Assembly (NCBI GenBank): GCA_946803715.1
Contig: CAMPET010000023.1
Coordinates: forward strand, 448,226 to 512,225
Source: Beroe ovata
Lineage: Eukaryota > Ctenophora > Nuda > Beroida > Beroidae
Direction: 5' to 3'
Length of the DNA: 64,000 nucleotides
Position numbers and translations under genes: made by a program. Below the pieces are notes generated by a model that was not told the origin of the DNA, did no database searches, and saw only the letters and a list, made by a program, of their open reading frames with translations. Every line of letters starts with the position of its first letter. The first letter of the stretch is position 1. Below, piece after piece: positions 10,934 through 23,804 of the stretch.

Positions 10934-12526
10934 ATGTTCTGCAAAAATCAAGTTTGCATCAGTTCCAGGACTAATGGTTGTATAATGTGGTGTTGGAGAA
11001 GGAAAAACAAATGCATACTTGCACTAGTAACAGCGACTTTGCTTGTGTATACATTCAGCAAGGGTCCTGACCAGAGACTGACAGCAAGCCCCAAAAACTC
11101 CAGAAGAAATGACTATAGGAAGACTGAGTTGATTGATATAAAAGAAGCAGATTTAATCAACGAACTGTTGTATGCAACATCAAAACCATCACAGAAATCT
11201 GGTCCTCTTGCAGCTCAACAGTCTTTCAATTTGTCAGCAGAAAGTAAGAGCAACTTGGCACAAGGCCAGGTCACTGATGTGAAGAGTGATAAAATAGCAC
11301 CTGAAGAACTCAATCAGCCTCCTTCAGAACATAAGATCAGAAAAAGCAAAAACAAGTCTCAATCAGAAAAGAGTAACAGTGAAAGAGATACTCATAAGTC
11401 TCTAGAAAGGCCAGCCTGGTTGTTTGATAACCATGAAGTTGTGGTTTATACACCTGTCACCACGGATACTCTTCCTGATTATTTTGATACCTCAGTGCAT
11501 GACATGACTGGACAGTTCGAGAAATTCCACGAAAAAACAGCAGAGATCATGGCACAACGGAAAAAACTTCTCCATGAAGGCTGTTTCAGAGTGAACAAAT
11601 ATGTAAAGCAGCCTCAAAATTTTATATTCTGGTTTAAAGAGCTTAATATAGCTTGGTGCCCAGTATTCAAAGCTGCTAGCACAACATGGAAGCAGTTTTT
11701 CTGCAAAATTTACCTTCCTGAATTATATGAGACTTTTAGAATAAAGACAGATCAAGATCCATATTGTCCACTTGGAGAAATGTTAGATTTTTCCTTGAAA
11801 AAGCAAATAATCAATCAGAAAGATACGCATAATTCCAGTTTAGTTGAGAAATTCAAAGCAGGTATCCCCACCTCAATGAAATTTTTAACAGTCCGCCATC
11901 CATATGAAAGATTAGTAAGCATGTATAGGAATAAATTTGAAAACTGCAAAGCACCCATGTTTAATGGTGAAGATGGTATTATGGTCAAAATTCTCAAGAT
12001 GTATAGAGTGGGTGACCTTGAACTAACAACTCAAGAGCGCTCAGTCCAGCTAGAGGAAGCAAGAAAGGAATGCTTAAAGCCAATATCTAAGAGAATCATT
12101 GACAAAAAGAATCCTTACATGAACCCAATGGGTGCAACATTTAAAGAAGTAGTTAGCTTCATAATTAAAGGGTTTCATAGCGGCTTATATCCAGATTTTC
12201 ATTGGATTCCTATAACTAAATCTTGTGATGTTTGCATGAGAAATTTTGACGTCATTGAGAAATTTGAAACATTAGAGCGTGACCACTACTATTTATTGAA
12301 GTCTGTTCATGAAGAGAAGAGATATCAGGATATAGCAAATTATCATGGGAATCCATCAGGTACATCAAATGGACACACTCAAGAAGAATTGGTGTATAAA
12401 TATTTTGCAATGTTAGATGAGCAACTTATTTGGGATATATATGCAATATATAAGGATGACTTTGCACTTTTTGGATATCTTCCTCATTTTAGAGTGAGGA
12501 GTAATCCATCAAGTCGCAAATCATGA
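10934..12526 (+). CDS. Golgi carbohydrate sulfotransferase (CHST8-14/HNK-1ST family)
   Basis: Intronless frame of 530 residues. A type II membrane protein is predicted: short basic cytoplasmic tail, then a hydrophobic anchor (CILALVTATLLVYTFS, residues 27-42), then a long polar stem rich in Lys, Ser and Glu (about 45-160), then the catalytic domain. PAPS contacts expected for this family: 5'-phosphosulfate loop region PVFKAASTTWK (243-253) and 3'-phosphate region VRHPYERLVSMYRNKFE (320-336). The C-terminal domain has further family-like Cys and aromatic residues. Likely transfers sulfate to GalNAc, GlcA or similar sugars of glycans. Met18 (position 10985) would put the anchor nearer the N terminus and is an equally good start. 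Its coding sequence is more AT-rich than the arylsulfatase upstream. The exact acceptor sugar is not deducible. Confidence 0.88.
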   Translation: MFCKNQVCISSRTNGCIMWCWRRKNKCILALVTATLLVYTFSKGPDQRLTASPKNSRRNDYRKTELIDIKEADLINELLYATSKPSQKSGPLAAQQSFNLSAESKSNLAQGQVTDVKSDKIAPEELNQPPSEHKIRKSKNKSQSEKSNSERDTHKSLERPAWLFDNHEVVVYTPVTTDTLPDYFDTSVHDMTGQFEKFHEKTAEIMAQRKKLLHEGCFRVNKYVKQPQNFIFWFKELNIAWCPVFKAASTTWKQFFCKIYLPELYETFRIKTDQDPYCPLGEMLDFSLKKQIINQKDTHNSSLVEKFKAGIPTSMKFLTVRHPYERLVSMYRNKFENCKAPMFNGEDGIMVKILKMYRVGDLELTTQERSVQLEEARKECLKPISKRIIDKKNPYMNPMGATFKEVVSFIIKGFHSGLYPDFHWIPITKSCDVCMRNFDVIEKFETLERDHYYLLKSVHEEKRYQDIANYHGNPSGTSNGHTQEELVYKYFAMLDEQLIWDIYAIYKDDFALFGYLPHFRVRSNPSSRKS

Positions 12527-12579
12527 CTCGTAGCTGGAATTTACTCATTCTATGATCATTATTTGTAAGTGTCAGTCAA

Positions 12580-13205
12580 AACATCATTTTCGTTTGAATG
12601 TGCACACGTTGCAGCCTTGCGGCGTTGCGCTTTTCTTATTTTACTCTGTGATCTGAAGTGTCGTAAAACTAAAGATAATGAAGCCGCACGCAGTGGCGCA
12701 GCGCGGGGTTACGTTTCAACATATATATCTAGTTGTAAGGTTTTACCTACCGTTATCATGTCAGATTTTATTCTACGCCGCGCCACGCGCGGCGCGCGTC
12801 TAGGTTTCTCGCGCGCTCTATCATCGAATGCCAATCAACAAACAACATGTTTTAGTGTGCACACGTTGCGCGCCGCTTTTTATTTTATCCCGTGATATTG
12901 TCGATCGATGATACATGATAGACCCTTTCGAGAATCGAATGTCGTTTCGCGCGCGCGGCGCAAACTTATCGGCCTCAAACAGAGAATAAGCGGTTTAGCA
13001 TCGCCAGACATGAACCCGTGGTAGTGTGATCTGCATGGAAAGTCGTAAAAAGGCCGTCTTCAAATCACGGAGACGCGCCTAGTGCAGCGCGCGCGGAGGA
13101 TTTGGATCACGCAGCGCGAGAACAGTTTTAATTTCGGCCTTCGATGAAGTTGTAAGAATTTAATGTTTAAACTGCGCGGCGCCAACCCTTGCACTAAAGC
13201 GGCGC
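12580..13205. other. CpG-rich intergenic segment with diverged direct repeats
   Basis: Many GCGCGC/CGCG runs in otherwise AT-rich DNA. ATGTGCACACGTTGC near 12599 recurs as GTGTGCACACGTTGC near 12855, each followed by a CGGCG or GCGCGCCGC stretch, then TTTTATTTTA and GTGAT, so a unit of about 255 bp is diverged and repeated. No conserved protein is visible. It could be a transposon remnant or an unmethylated CpG island. Confidence 0.5.
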
Positions 13206-13207
13206 GC

Positions 13208-13280
13208 AAAAAACAGCTGTCAGATAAAATCAGACAAAAAAGTTTTTTGCTTGTCTGATTTAATCTGACAGCTGTTTTTT
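13208..13280. repeat. 30-bp inverted repeat (hairpin), 13-bp loop
   Basis: Arm 13208-13237 and arm 13251-13280 are reverse complements with a single mismatch; core CAGCTGTCAGAT. The loop is AAAAGTTTTTTGC. There is no adjacent gene end close enough to call a terminator, so a fold-back element or palindromic insertion is likeliest. Confidence 0.9.
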
Positions 13281-13690
13281 GTCAAAAAACCCTTATATCT
13301 TTATGGTTATCTTAATCATTAATTCCGCCAAAATGGTGACTAATGATTATGAAAGTTTCCTACTAGTACTACAGCTATTAGAATTTTCAGTAATACAGTC
13401 TTGTTGTACTGAGCAAGCAATGGCTATGTAATGAGCAAGAGTAAGACGCAACGTCGCAACGCTCAAAACCTGTAGTGATAGCCTATGCTACGGAGCAGTT
13501 GCCGCAGAATGTACAAATGTTCATTGTTCATTATATTTATACTAATTCATATTGTTATTCTACAAATAACTTTCACAAATTGATAGTTCTATACATGATC
13601 AATTCCCAATAAAAATGTCTCCCAGTAATTAAAAATGTTCCAGTCCCTTCATTTGGACTTGGAGGATACTTCAGCAAATCATCATCAATA

Positions 13691-16600
13691 TCAAGTTCCT
13701 ACACTTGAAAACACATGAAGTGTGCCTATTATAACTAAAAAACTAGTCCTAGACGGAGACCTATGTAAAAATAGGGAAGCTGAAATAGTTCCCTTGAAAC
13801 TTCCTGAGGAGTCTGATGAAGTACAAAAGTTTGTTGGGTTATAGTTGGCATCATCGTCCGTACAAGGATCTAGGACGATGTGGGTGTATGGATCGAGGTG
13901 GTACGATGGATCCGAATCACAGGGGCAATCCGGGCAGTGGTCCCAAACAATCAACAAGTTGGTGTCAGGAACTGAACTGTACCTGGGAAACAATGGTATC
14001 TAAACTCATGGGAATTGCTAACACTCACAAAGCTGTGGTGACAATTTCACTTGCTACCGTATTTATAGATAATTGCGCTATAGATAAATTGCGCTATAGA
14101 TAAATTGCACTCACGAGAATGATTTGGAACACGACTCCTCCACTCCCGTCATATTTCCGGCTGTCAGGGGAATGGAGAAATTCCGTGATATGAAGGGATA
14201 AGTATTGCAACATGTCAAATTCGTCTTGATTGCCCTCCAGTCTTCTTTGATCGGAGAACCAGACGATGCGTAGGGGATGCTGAAATAGAATTCTGTCACG
14301 CGCCAGCCGGAATTACATTTGAATAACTCGCATAAATCCTAACTGAAATTCAACCATCCAACAATTCGAACAGTGTCGATTGAGTAGTTATCCAGAAACC
14401 ACGTCCACGCCTCGCCTGTTAAAACTCTACCTAGTCACAGCTGTAATAGGGTTCAGAGCCAGGAACAGAATACTCTTCCCGAAAAATGAGATGAGAGAAG
14501 CGAAGGAAGAGATAACATCTAGGATGACTCGCAGAGTCGGTCGGGACAACATTCGTATAACTGGGTGAGGGGGGAAATCAGTGGGATGTGTACTTTCAAT
14601 CATATATCCAGCTTGATTAAACTGGCACAGCCGGCACAAAAATTCTAGCGGCATTGCCGCGAAATCACTTTTTGTAGAAAACTCCTACACGGAAAATCAC
14701 GGGGCATGATTAAATGAAAATCTCCCCAATAATCCCCATATTTAGCATCGCAATCAAGCGACAATTATAAAGTGGGCCAGAGAATATCAGCGAACAAACA
14801 CGAGATTAATTAAGTTCAGCAATTAAAAAGCGTGTTAAGGTTATTACATGGGGATGTGAAGGAGGGGAGAGAAGAGGAGGTCTGTATGCTGTCGAGAGGG
14901 TACATTTCCTCGCAACTGTGACTGCACTCTGTGTGATTGTACAGGTTGTAAACTCCCAGATTCACCAAGTGTTCCATCAACAGAGGCAACAACATCGCTG
15001 AGAGAGAGTCACGTGAGTCCTGCTGAAGTGTTATGTTTGTGTTTTGTATTATTGCAGTGTTCGTTATTGGGAGTGTCGCAAGCGCACAATTCATACCAAG
15101 ATGTTTCCCATTGTCAAAGTCAGAGCTTATCACGAATGCGTTTTCGTCAACAATGAACATCTTTCCCTCGACTTTATCGCCAGTTTGATCAGAATAGGAA
15201 TCCTGAAACAGCATTATTGAATATTGTCTGCCAGAACGCATACATGCAGAAATCTTGACAAGTACCCAGACATGTACGAGGTCATTATAAAGTCAATGAG
15301 AGACCCAATAGTCGTGACAACTAGCCTTTATCATTCTCTGTAGCTCCCGCTCATCTACCCTCAATGACATCATGAGGGGATACGAGTCACTGGTCAGGTG
15401 ATAGATGACCCGTGAAATCTCGAACTCCACCTCACTGCCGTCACGTGTCACATTTGTCACCGTTACCAGGTTGTGGTTGTTGTTATTGTTCGTTACCAAG
15501 GTAACCAGTCGTGTATACTGCTCGCGTGATATGGGGTCGTTCGTTCGCTGCAACTTGCCGGCGACCACCTGGAATCTGTTTCCAGCAGCAGTTGTGACGG
15601 ACAGATTTACATTGTCCTGTAAACCACGCCCACTTTGCCGAATACCTCCTTGCAGAGACGACACCATGAATATGTCGTCAAATACCTCGTACGCGAAGTC
15701 TTTACACTCGGGAAACATGAAGAAACGGTCAATGTACTGTTCGACCGTCTCCCAGTACGACAGATAGTCACGAAATCCGCTGTCAGCAAGGTTGTCATAG
15801 CGACAATACGCGGTGTTCCGCGTGTGGTCAACCTGACGACCAATATCTTGGAATAGGGGGTCTGCCACTCTCATATTCTTCACGTTAACGTTGATAGGGA
15901 CTGAGGGAGGGCTGTATCAGTGACGTATACTGCAATTGAGAACAGGGGATAGGGAACCATATTGAGAACACGCGGTGTGCAGTACCACTCACACGCTAGG
16001 CGGGGCCGGTTACAAATGTGAAGTAGAGATATTTTCCCATCTACAGCTGACAGCACGTTGAAATAATGTCTCATGGCAAAACTCCTCAATCCTAGAGACT
16101 GTGACGAATCTGAAACCTAATTGAACCAGGTGTTATCAAACCGATAACTGCCGGGCATACAAATTGTGGTGTTGAGAACACGATTCACAATGACCTCCAC
16201 AAAGTTGAGCAGCGCTGTTTCCCCAAAATCCTGAAAAACCACACCCTCCTCAACCAATTTCATTGTCTCCCCTGAACCAAGGTAGGAGTAGAGGTGTAGT
16301 TTCTGGTCGATGTCAATACTCTTCTTGGTTCGGTACAGCGCGGGATGGTATAGCACACTTCCTGAGCAGTGATGGTTTCTAACACATGATGCTTTCTAAC
16401 ACATGACGCGTGTGTGGGATGATAGTTGAGTGGATGTAAAGCGCGGGATGGTATAGCACACTTCCTGAGAAGTGATGGTTCCTAACACATGACGCGTGTA
16501 TGTGGGATGATAGTTGAGTGGATGTAAATGTCCAAACCTTTCGTGTCCACAGTCACAGCGTAGCATCCTCTTGCGTGTGACATGGGGTACTGACCCAGGC

Positions 16601-19600
16601 TCTTTGCCTCAATATCAACAGCGGCTACGCCCAAAAACGAACCCTTAGCGTGGGGGAGAGTTGAATACTCTGTCCAGTTAGCTTTCTGAAAAGGGAATTC
16701 CTGTATATAAAGAGGATGGGAAGTAGAGTTGAGAGTGCGCTACAAACCCATAATTCCACTAGACTGGGTAGCCAATAGCTAGCTATGTTGTCATGGTAGC
16801 TATGTTGTCATGGTTGCTAGACATGGTTGCTATGTTGTCATGGTAGCTAGGGCCCGGGGCATACTATGAATGAAGTGTGACATTGACAATATGTCCTCTC
16901 TAACCTTGTCAGTTATAACCGGTTGCACAATGGTAGTGATGTACTCTTCAGTAGACGCGTCTTGGTACATGGGTGAAGTCCTGACCTGGGATACGTCATG
17001 TGTGATTGTACGCAGCGCGTGGGGCAAAAACCTCATTCGTGCGCCACGTACATACGCATGCGCGCGAGTGTTTGCCAATTAACAGAGTTCCAATTTGGTA
17101 TGTGCAGGTACTCTGACCAGCTAGCTGACAGTTGTGTTATTTTGTAATTATATTATGTAGAGCTCCATCAAATATTCCCTGTCCATAATAATCTTGCAAG
17201 GAACAATATTGACCACCATGAGGAACAGTGTGGGTACTCGATAGTGGAAGCAATTATTACCAGGTGACAGGCATTTAACCATTGCGACCTGTCAAACACG
17301 CACACAAAGACACGATCACACATACAATATACATGACACACACGCACACACACTCCACACACACACACACTCCACACACACACTCCACACATACTCACAC
17401 AGACAGACACACACACACACTGACACACACACAGACACACACACACATACCCCCAATGTGTTTATGTGAGCTCACCTGTAAAGCTGAGTCAGCGACGAAG
17501 GAAGAGTAGGTGCTTGTAAGGTGAAGGATGGTAGGGTTGATGTCGGATAGGTCCTCTATTCGCGCGTACATCGCTCCGATGGATTCGGCCACTGTACGGA
17601 GTTTAGTGGCGAACATGATGTCATCCCCAACTTGGAGGATGATAATCTTTACTGATTCGTCTCCTGAAGTGACGGAGTAACACATGACACACATGACACA
17701 CACACGCACACACACGCACACACACACACACACAACGTTGCTCTTTTCGCTTCATATATTATACGTCATTGATTTCATGAAAAACATGCCGCCATGTGAG
17801 ACGAATTGTCTATTGAAAACGCTGCCAAAGTGTCAGAATGAAGAGCTGAGTGTCACCGCGCGGCACATACTCACTATTGTACTTGCTGATGAGCGACTTC
17901 ATGTCTAACTGTGTGTAATCTGTGAACAGTACCAAGGTAGAATGACACGTCCTTCGGTTTCTAGAGACGAGTTATGGTATAGTTGTTATGGAAACACGTG
18001 ACCACGCCCACTTTAGAGCTGACCACGCCCATGTCACACACAGATCGCGTGATACCGCTCCGAGTTAAATTGGAATATCCCGGGCTCATGACGATTTTCT
18101 ATGACTGTTCAATCGTGCAACTTGATTGAAATACCGCACAAAATTATAGCAGGGAACGTTAGGATCGGAAATAATGACAGTTCAAACCAGTGGTCTAAAC
18201 TGTCATTGCATCCGAATATCTACTGGTTCTTGCAATTCTCGCTGTGATCCCTCGCATTATAGAAATGTTAATATTCAAACCCCAGGGCATACTATGGCCG
18301 CTGCATTGAATTAATCCCAATCCCAATTCCCAAGATTACTCTTGACACTTCAATGTGCCGCGTGAACTCCAATATATCGTGTGTGTAAACATCAAATTAT
18401 ATGGGGCAGCGGTGAATTAAATATTGCATGAGCGAGATCAGATGCATTTATTCGCCGGAGCGGTAAATTAAAAATCTATCATTTTGTTAATCATGTCGAC
18501 TCCGATCTTCCCCCCTGCTTGCGCGTGATCCACTCACCGCGGATCATTCAGAATCTCAAATCCTGCCCTAAGTGCTTCAGTCAGGTTCCCATGACGTGTC
18601 GGTCTGATCCGTCGTATTTGTGCCGTGAGTATCTTCTTGATCCGGCTCCTAGCGCGTACCAGGCGCTTGCCACACCCTGCGTGGCAATTAGGTGGTAACC
18701 CCGACTACCAGGGTGGTTGCTGTGATATAATAACGTGTCGTCGTGGAAACAGTAATGATTTCCATACCAGTTCAGAGGTTTATGGTGTAAAATTGGAATT
18801 TCTGCGCAACCACTTGGTTACCACCATGTGTGTTTTCTACGCTAATGGTTACACAAAATCAAATGATTTTCCTTTTTCGGTATATTTCCATTATACCCGA
18901 CTCTTGACTTTGCTAGCGCGTATTATGTGACCGCTTGTTGTTAACTCACCGAGGGGTTCAACTACGTCATTGAAAGTAAGCACCGAGATGTAATCTTCGT
19001 CTGATATCATAGTCTTGATAATGGTGATTGCCATTTCTCTCATTAGTTTCACGGGTTCCCCAACCAGAGTACCACTCTTATCCAGGAGAAATACAACTTT
19101 GTTAGATTCCATGGCACCAACTGCATACCTGGAAACACAATAATATGATGGGTGAGGGTGTCTTTTTTGGGATTGTGCCAATAAAATCAAACCTATCATT
19201 CGAATCAGGTCAAAAAATGTTCTTGATTCTCAGTTTTCAAATCTATAATACTTCAAATCTATAATATTTCAAATTATAATACTTCGATCATTGTACAGGT
19301 TAATCTGCCTGTCACCGGGACCTGTCATTCTTGTCTATAGAATAGAGCGAAATGTTTATTGTTCATATGGGCGAATCAAAAATGTTCACATTCGCCCAAA
19401 TTGTGATCTAGACTCACCATATTCTGAATCGATGGTCGTATGTCACCCATTTCCCCACCCGTGGAGTGTAGTAGGAGGGATAGACACGCATGACACCCAA
19501 CGGGGACCCGATGTATTGGAGAAGCGTTGCGGATCCAGTCTACAGGGAGAAATTATCATACCGTGGTGATGATATGACATGTCTGTGGAGTCGTCAGTGA

Positions 19601-21409
19601 GATAGAATGTTCCCGATTACATAATATCATGTAACGAGATTTTACGCTCCGTATTGATTCTACCAGAGGACGATTGGATAAAGCAATTTAAACTAGGCAG
19701 TCTCTGATAACGGTTTGTGTGCGTGTTTGTAAGGTTCGACATCAATGAAAAAGTGGGGTACAAGTGTCAACGAATTCCTTCCGTCATTCTCCTTTGGTTA
19801 AAGTTATGCTGTGGCGTCAATATATTGTTGGCGCGTCAACATATTGTGACGAATGGTTGTCATATTGTCTCACACGCCTGTAATAAGTGTTCAGACGATT
19901 TGGTGCTAGAAGCTATATTTCTGGAATAAACAGTCGCAGAAGAACTCGGTTGCGCAAGACCACAAAAATAATCAAGGGAATTATAAAGTTGGCAAGGGAG
20001 ATTCAAACGCGTTTATTTTAAATCGCTTTTAATCGATGGGTTGTCGATTTTATTGCGATTTTTTAAAAAAAATCGATTTAAAAGCGACTTTTAAGCGGTT
20101 ATAACTGCAGGTATCGCACGTCGCTTTAATAATATCTATTGTCGATTCCAAATNAGGAAATGGCCTTGTTTTTATGCGTCCTGAAATCACGACAGTTCAA
20201 TTTCCACATTTTCCTGTCGAGCTGTCAGGGCTACGTCAATCTCTGACCGTGGTTATTGCATATCATTATAGCCGCCCCCCACATTACATGAAACAATCTG
20301 TGATTCAGCGCCGACTGACGTATTTGCATGTCGCCGGTACATAACCAGCTAATTATATCTAGTTGTCGATATACCTGTTTTTGAATCTTTCCAAGAAGTC
20401 AAAGTCTAGAGTATCCCCGGAATATGTATAAAAGCTCTCAAGCGCACTTCCCCGTATTTCGCCGAGAGAAGTCTCCGCGTTCCGGAATTGTTTCGTTACA
20501 TTCGCTTTTATCTTCTCAAGAATTTCTCGACCTGTGGTGGTTATAATGGTGAAAACCACCCGCAGCATGCGCTTGTTCTATTGTGTCGTATCATATTATG
20601 GAGACTTAAAATGAAGGCCAACTTTCGCGGCTGTGTGCAATCATGCTATGACTCTTTACACAAACACTGACAGACACAGGCACATAAACAGACAGAAAAC
20701 ACAGACACACGCACAGAAAAAAACACACAAAGACACAAACATGTCACACAGGTCAGATACAGAGACACTTGTCACACACAGACATTAGACACATACAAGA
20801 ACACAAACACAGACACGCAGACATGCACATGCACACACACAGGCACATGTATTGACAGAGCTGTCACTAGAATATTCCGTGTTTCGATATCGGTGTCATA
20901 TCTGTTAAATGATATTGATTATCGAGAGTCTTTATACCCACTACTTGCTCGAAATTGATGCGATGGATAACATTAAAAACAGCAATTCTGCGATTTTCGG
21001 TTGCCCACTACGCACGGCCTGTCAAACGCATTCTAAACTCGCTTCCTTGACTACCGATGACCTCATAGTCAATAATTCAAAACCGGCAAGCTGTCAAGAA
21101 CTATATTTATATTGCGTTTACTTGTTCAAAGTTCACTGGTGCTCACTGATCATTTCGCGTTTCGAACGATCAATTCCAGAATATTTTCTTGCGTTTCAAC
21201 AACCTAGGTTACATACCTGTGTACAACTTGTAACTCTGTTTACTGTACATCTCGGTGATTGACTGCCGATCGAACCACCGGTCCATCTCTGTCTTGAGCG
21301 CATCACTGATGCCCCTAGCCACAGTATCTGCTGCTGTGAGGGGCGGAGGGGAGGGGATCACGTGATCCGCTATCCAGGATACCAAGATAATGAGAGACAC
21401 TCTGATCAT
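13691..21409 (-). CDS. Voltage-gated calcium channel alpha2-delta subunit
   Basis: Extracellular accessory subunit that promotes surface delivery and gating of Cav channels. Exons seen: 21217-21409, 20375-20531, 19418-19539, 18950-19128, 18538-18676, 17875-17960, 17476-17663, 16905-16985, 16538-16685, about 16180-16361, about 15930-16109, 15305-15900, 14848-15202, 14431-14560, 14115-14279, 13691-13982. The start has a signal peptide (MIRVSLIILVSWIADHV). Order: VWA_N region (ITEMYSKQSYKLYTG), QYIGSPLGVMRVYPSYY, VWA domain with MIDAS DKSGT and later FTD, Cache-like region (GVAAVDIEAK...GCYAVTVD), second Cache region, Cys-rich delta end (CCNTYPFISRNF, NLLIVWDHCPDCPC). Phases agree at most joins. 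One exon of length 3n+1 between 20375 and 19539 was not found; borders near 16180 and 15930 are uncertain. The C-terminal hydrophobic tail is short, so GPI anchoring is possible but unproven. Confidence 0.88.
16338..16527. repeat. 103-bp tandem duplication at an alpha2-delta exon border
   Basis: 16338-16440 and 16441-16527 are near-identical (a few substitutions, small indels). Each contains, on the minus strand, an acceptor-like CTCAG followed by GAAGTGTGCTATACC and part of the coding exon. Only the copy at 16361 opens into the full exon. Confidence 0.85.
16770..16855. repeat. Minisatellite GCTATGTTGTCATGGTA
   Basis: Three to four imperfect units in the alpha2-delta intron between 16685 and 16905. 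Confidence 0.8.
17335..17453. repeat. (CA)n microsatellite
   Basis: Interrupted CACACA array inside the alpha2-delta intron, 23 bases before the donor at 17475. Frames reading through it are artefacts. Confidence 0.92.
17682..17734. repeat. (CA)n microsatellite
   Basis: CACACA array in the alpha2-delta intron just upstream (in transcript sense) of the exon 17476-17663. Confidence 0.92.
20154..20154. other. Single N (assembly join or ambiguity) in alpha2-delta intron
   Basis: One N lies in the interval where an alpha2-delta exon is expected but not seen. Elsewhere in this window single Ns mark duplicate or mis-joined contigs, so sequence may be missing here. Confidence 0.6.
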
Positions 21410-21589
21410 ATCAACACGGAGTCATTACTCCATGGTCTTTCAGAGATCAGGACGCCTCGTTCTTCATGCAACGCGATAATATTGTAGCTGCTATGAGAAG
21501 GAAATTGGGGTTAGCCTTGTTGTTGATGGCGTGTTGTATAGTGAATTGAGTATGGGCGTGGTGATCGTGTCCACTGTCCAAATAGACAC

Positions 21590-21655
21590 ATAACAGTAAC
21601 CAGTAACATAACAGTGACCAGTAACAGTGGTAACTGGTCACTGGTCAGTGTGTCA
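21590..21655. repeat. Short repeats CAGTAACCAGTAAC
   Basis: CAGTAAC, CAGTGACC and their reverse complement GGTCACTG alternate, forming small inverted repeats about 200 bases upstream of the alpha2-delta start. Confidence 0.7.
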
Positions 21656-21659
21656 AAAT

Positions 21660-23764
21660 GATAACATTATCATGGGGTAGTATACTAAGCGTACAGTCAG
21701 TGCTTGTTATTGTGTCACTCCCTTGCCATACCGCTATTACCTGAGTTTGCTAACGGTTATTGGCAATTATCATACAATGCAACTCAGCTATATATCCATA
21801 GTCACACGACAATTTCAATGTTACTTTACTTCGTTTAGTGATGAAAACGGTACTATTAAAATCACATATCGTTTCCTTCCTATATTTACCATTATAGTAT
21901 GAGACTAACTCATTGCATAACCTTAGTAACCGAGTATTTTGAACAATAAAACTTCTGTCAAAATGTAATATATGCTATATAGACACCGAATATGCACATA
22001 ACAGCCCAAGCTATTCAGTGGGCCGTGTAATAGTGGGATATACTCGTACTGCAAGGTGCAGAGCTGTGGTTGAGAGAGAAGCAACATGGTTATGAGCTGC
22101 AAGCAGCCTCGCTATATCATCTTCATAACAACATATGGCGAGTCACTGAACGCGATTTATTAATTAGTGAACAGCAGCTGCTCTACGCCGTCCCAGATCC
22201 CCTCTATAATAGCAGAATCTCACTTGATTCTATGAGATGTGTCTCGCACCACATACACACATAGGACTACCACGTGCGAGTATCCTAGATACATGTGACG
22301 CTACTATATGGTAATTTGATAATCCCTCTAAATAATTTATCCTGCGGATTTCCTACACGGGGGGGCCGGGGGATGAGATCGTTACTATTCATTGCAGTGT
22401 TGGCCATGCCTTCTCAACAGCGCAATGGCGCAATGCAGCGTACGGATGGGCATTTGGCAATCGAGGTGGCGTTATACGTTGTAGCTTTTATAAAGGAGCA
22501 ATGCTCAAACTGTAAGCATTACTCCTTCATAATTCAGTATACTAGGAGTTTATGACCACTGAGGGATGCATGGCATTATGCTGATCGGATACTGTCTGGC
22601 TCATTATCATTATGATTGATGAATTAACACACGTATTACCTATTATGATAATTCGGAATTATGGGAGGGTAACGTTATCATAAGCACTATCATTGTCACA
22701 GTATTATGCTACAATCTTGAATTATAATGATCGATTCCTTAAATTCATTACGTCTCCCGGTTAAGGGGAACTCTATTATAATTTGGTAACTGGTGAGGAC
22801 TCAATTCTCTGTTTGTTGGTATGGATGCTTGTAAAGAAATAATCTCAATCACAATTAACTACCATTAGAAGTAGACTATAGGTGTGATATTATATGGTGA
22901 CTCACAAACTGACTATTATTATAATACTCGCTATATAATTGAGATTACATAAGGGAATTCAAGATGGACCATAACTCATGTTTAAACCGTCTGTTCATAA
23001 TCAGGAACTGTGCATCATTCAGGACCACCATGTGTTCCATGCTAGTGAGATAAACCCCAAACAAAGTCCAGTTGATGGGTGTGCAGTAGAGGAAAGACCT
23101 AGGCTATTAACATAACCTCCCTTCTTTAACTTAGAGCACCAACACTGGTCTAGGCCCAGCTGACTACTGCTGGAAGTTAGCAACACTAAAGACACACCAT
23201 GACAGCCAACACCGAGGCTCTGGCTTTATCAATAGAACATAATGATATACCCTGACGTCTGAGGGCATTGCGGCAACGTAAAACCAACGTCAGGATTCAG
23301 CGAACATGGAGAACTTCTCCAACAGTTCCAAGAGAAGATCTCAAAGCAGTTGAATACTTCATTGTAGCAACGGTGTGAATATGCTAATTACTGATCAACA
23401 GGAAGTGACAGTTTCTGTTGGTCACGAGAGGTAAAGGAGATTTAGTATCTATGAGGTACGGAATATTTTATCACAACCTACCTGCCTATAATATGATAAG
23501 TTGCATCGTAAAACAGTCGTCACATATATATATTCTCGGATATATAGCAGCCATGTATTTCCTGAGCAGAAATCATAGTGGCTAACAGTATATAATACGT
23601 GTTGTCAATTGGCTGGAGGATACTGATAGAAATTAGCAGGAACATGTGTTACAAGAAAGGGAGGGAGAGTTGGTGACCTAAATCTGAACAAAGGAGGAGT
23701 AGAAACTATAAAGTTGCCACTTACATGAATAGAGAATATACTAGATTCCGTAAATTGGTGACAA

Positions 23765-23804
<40 letters not shown>

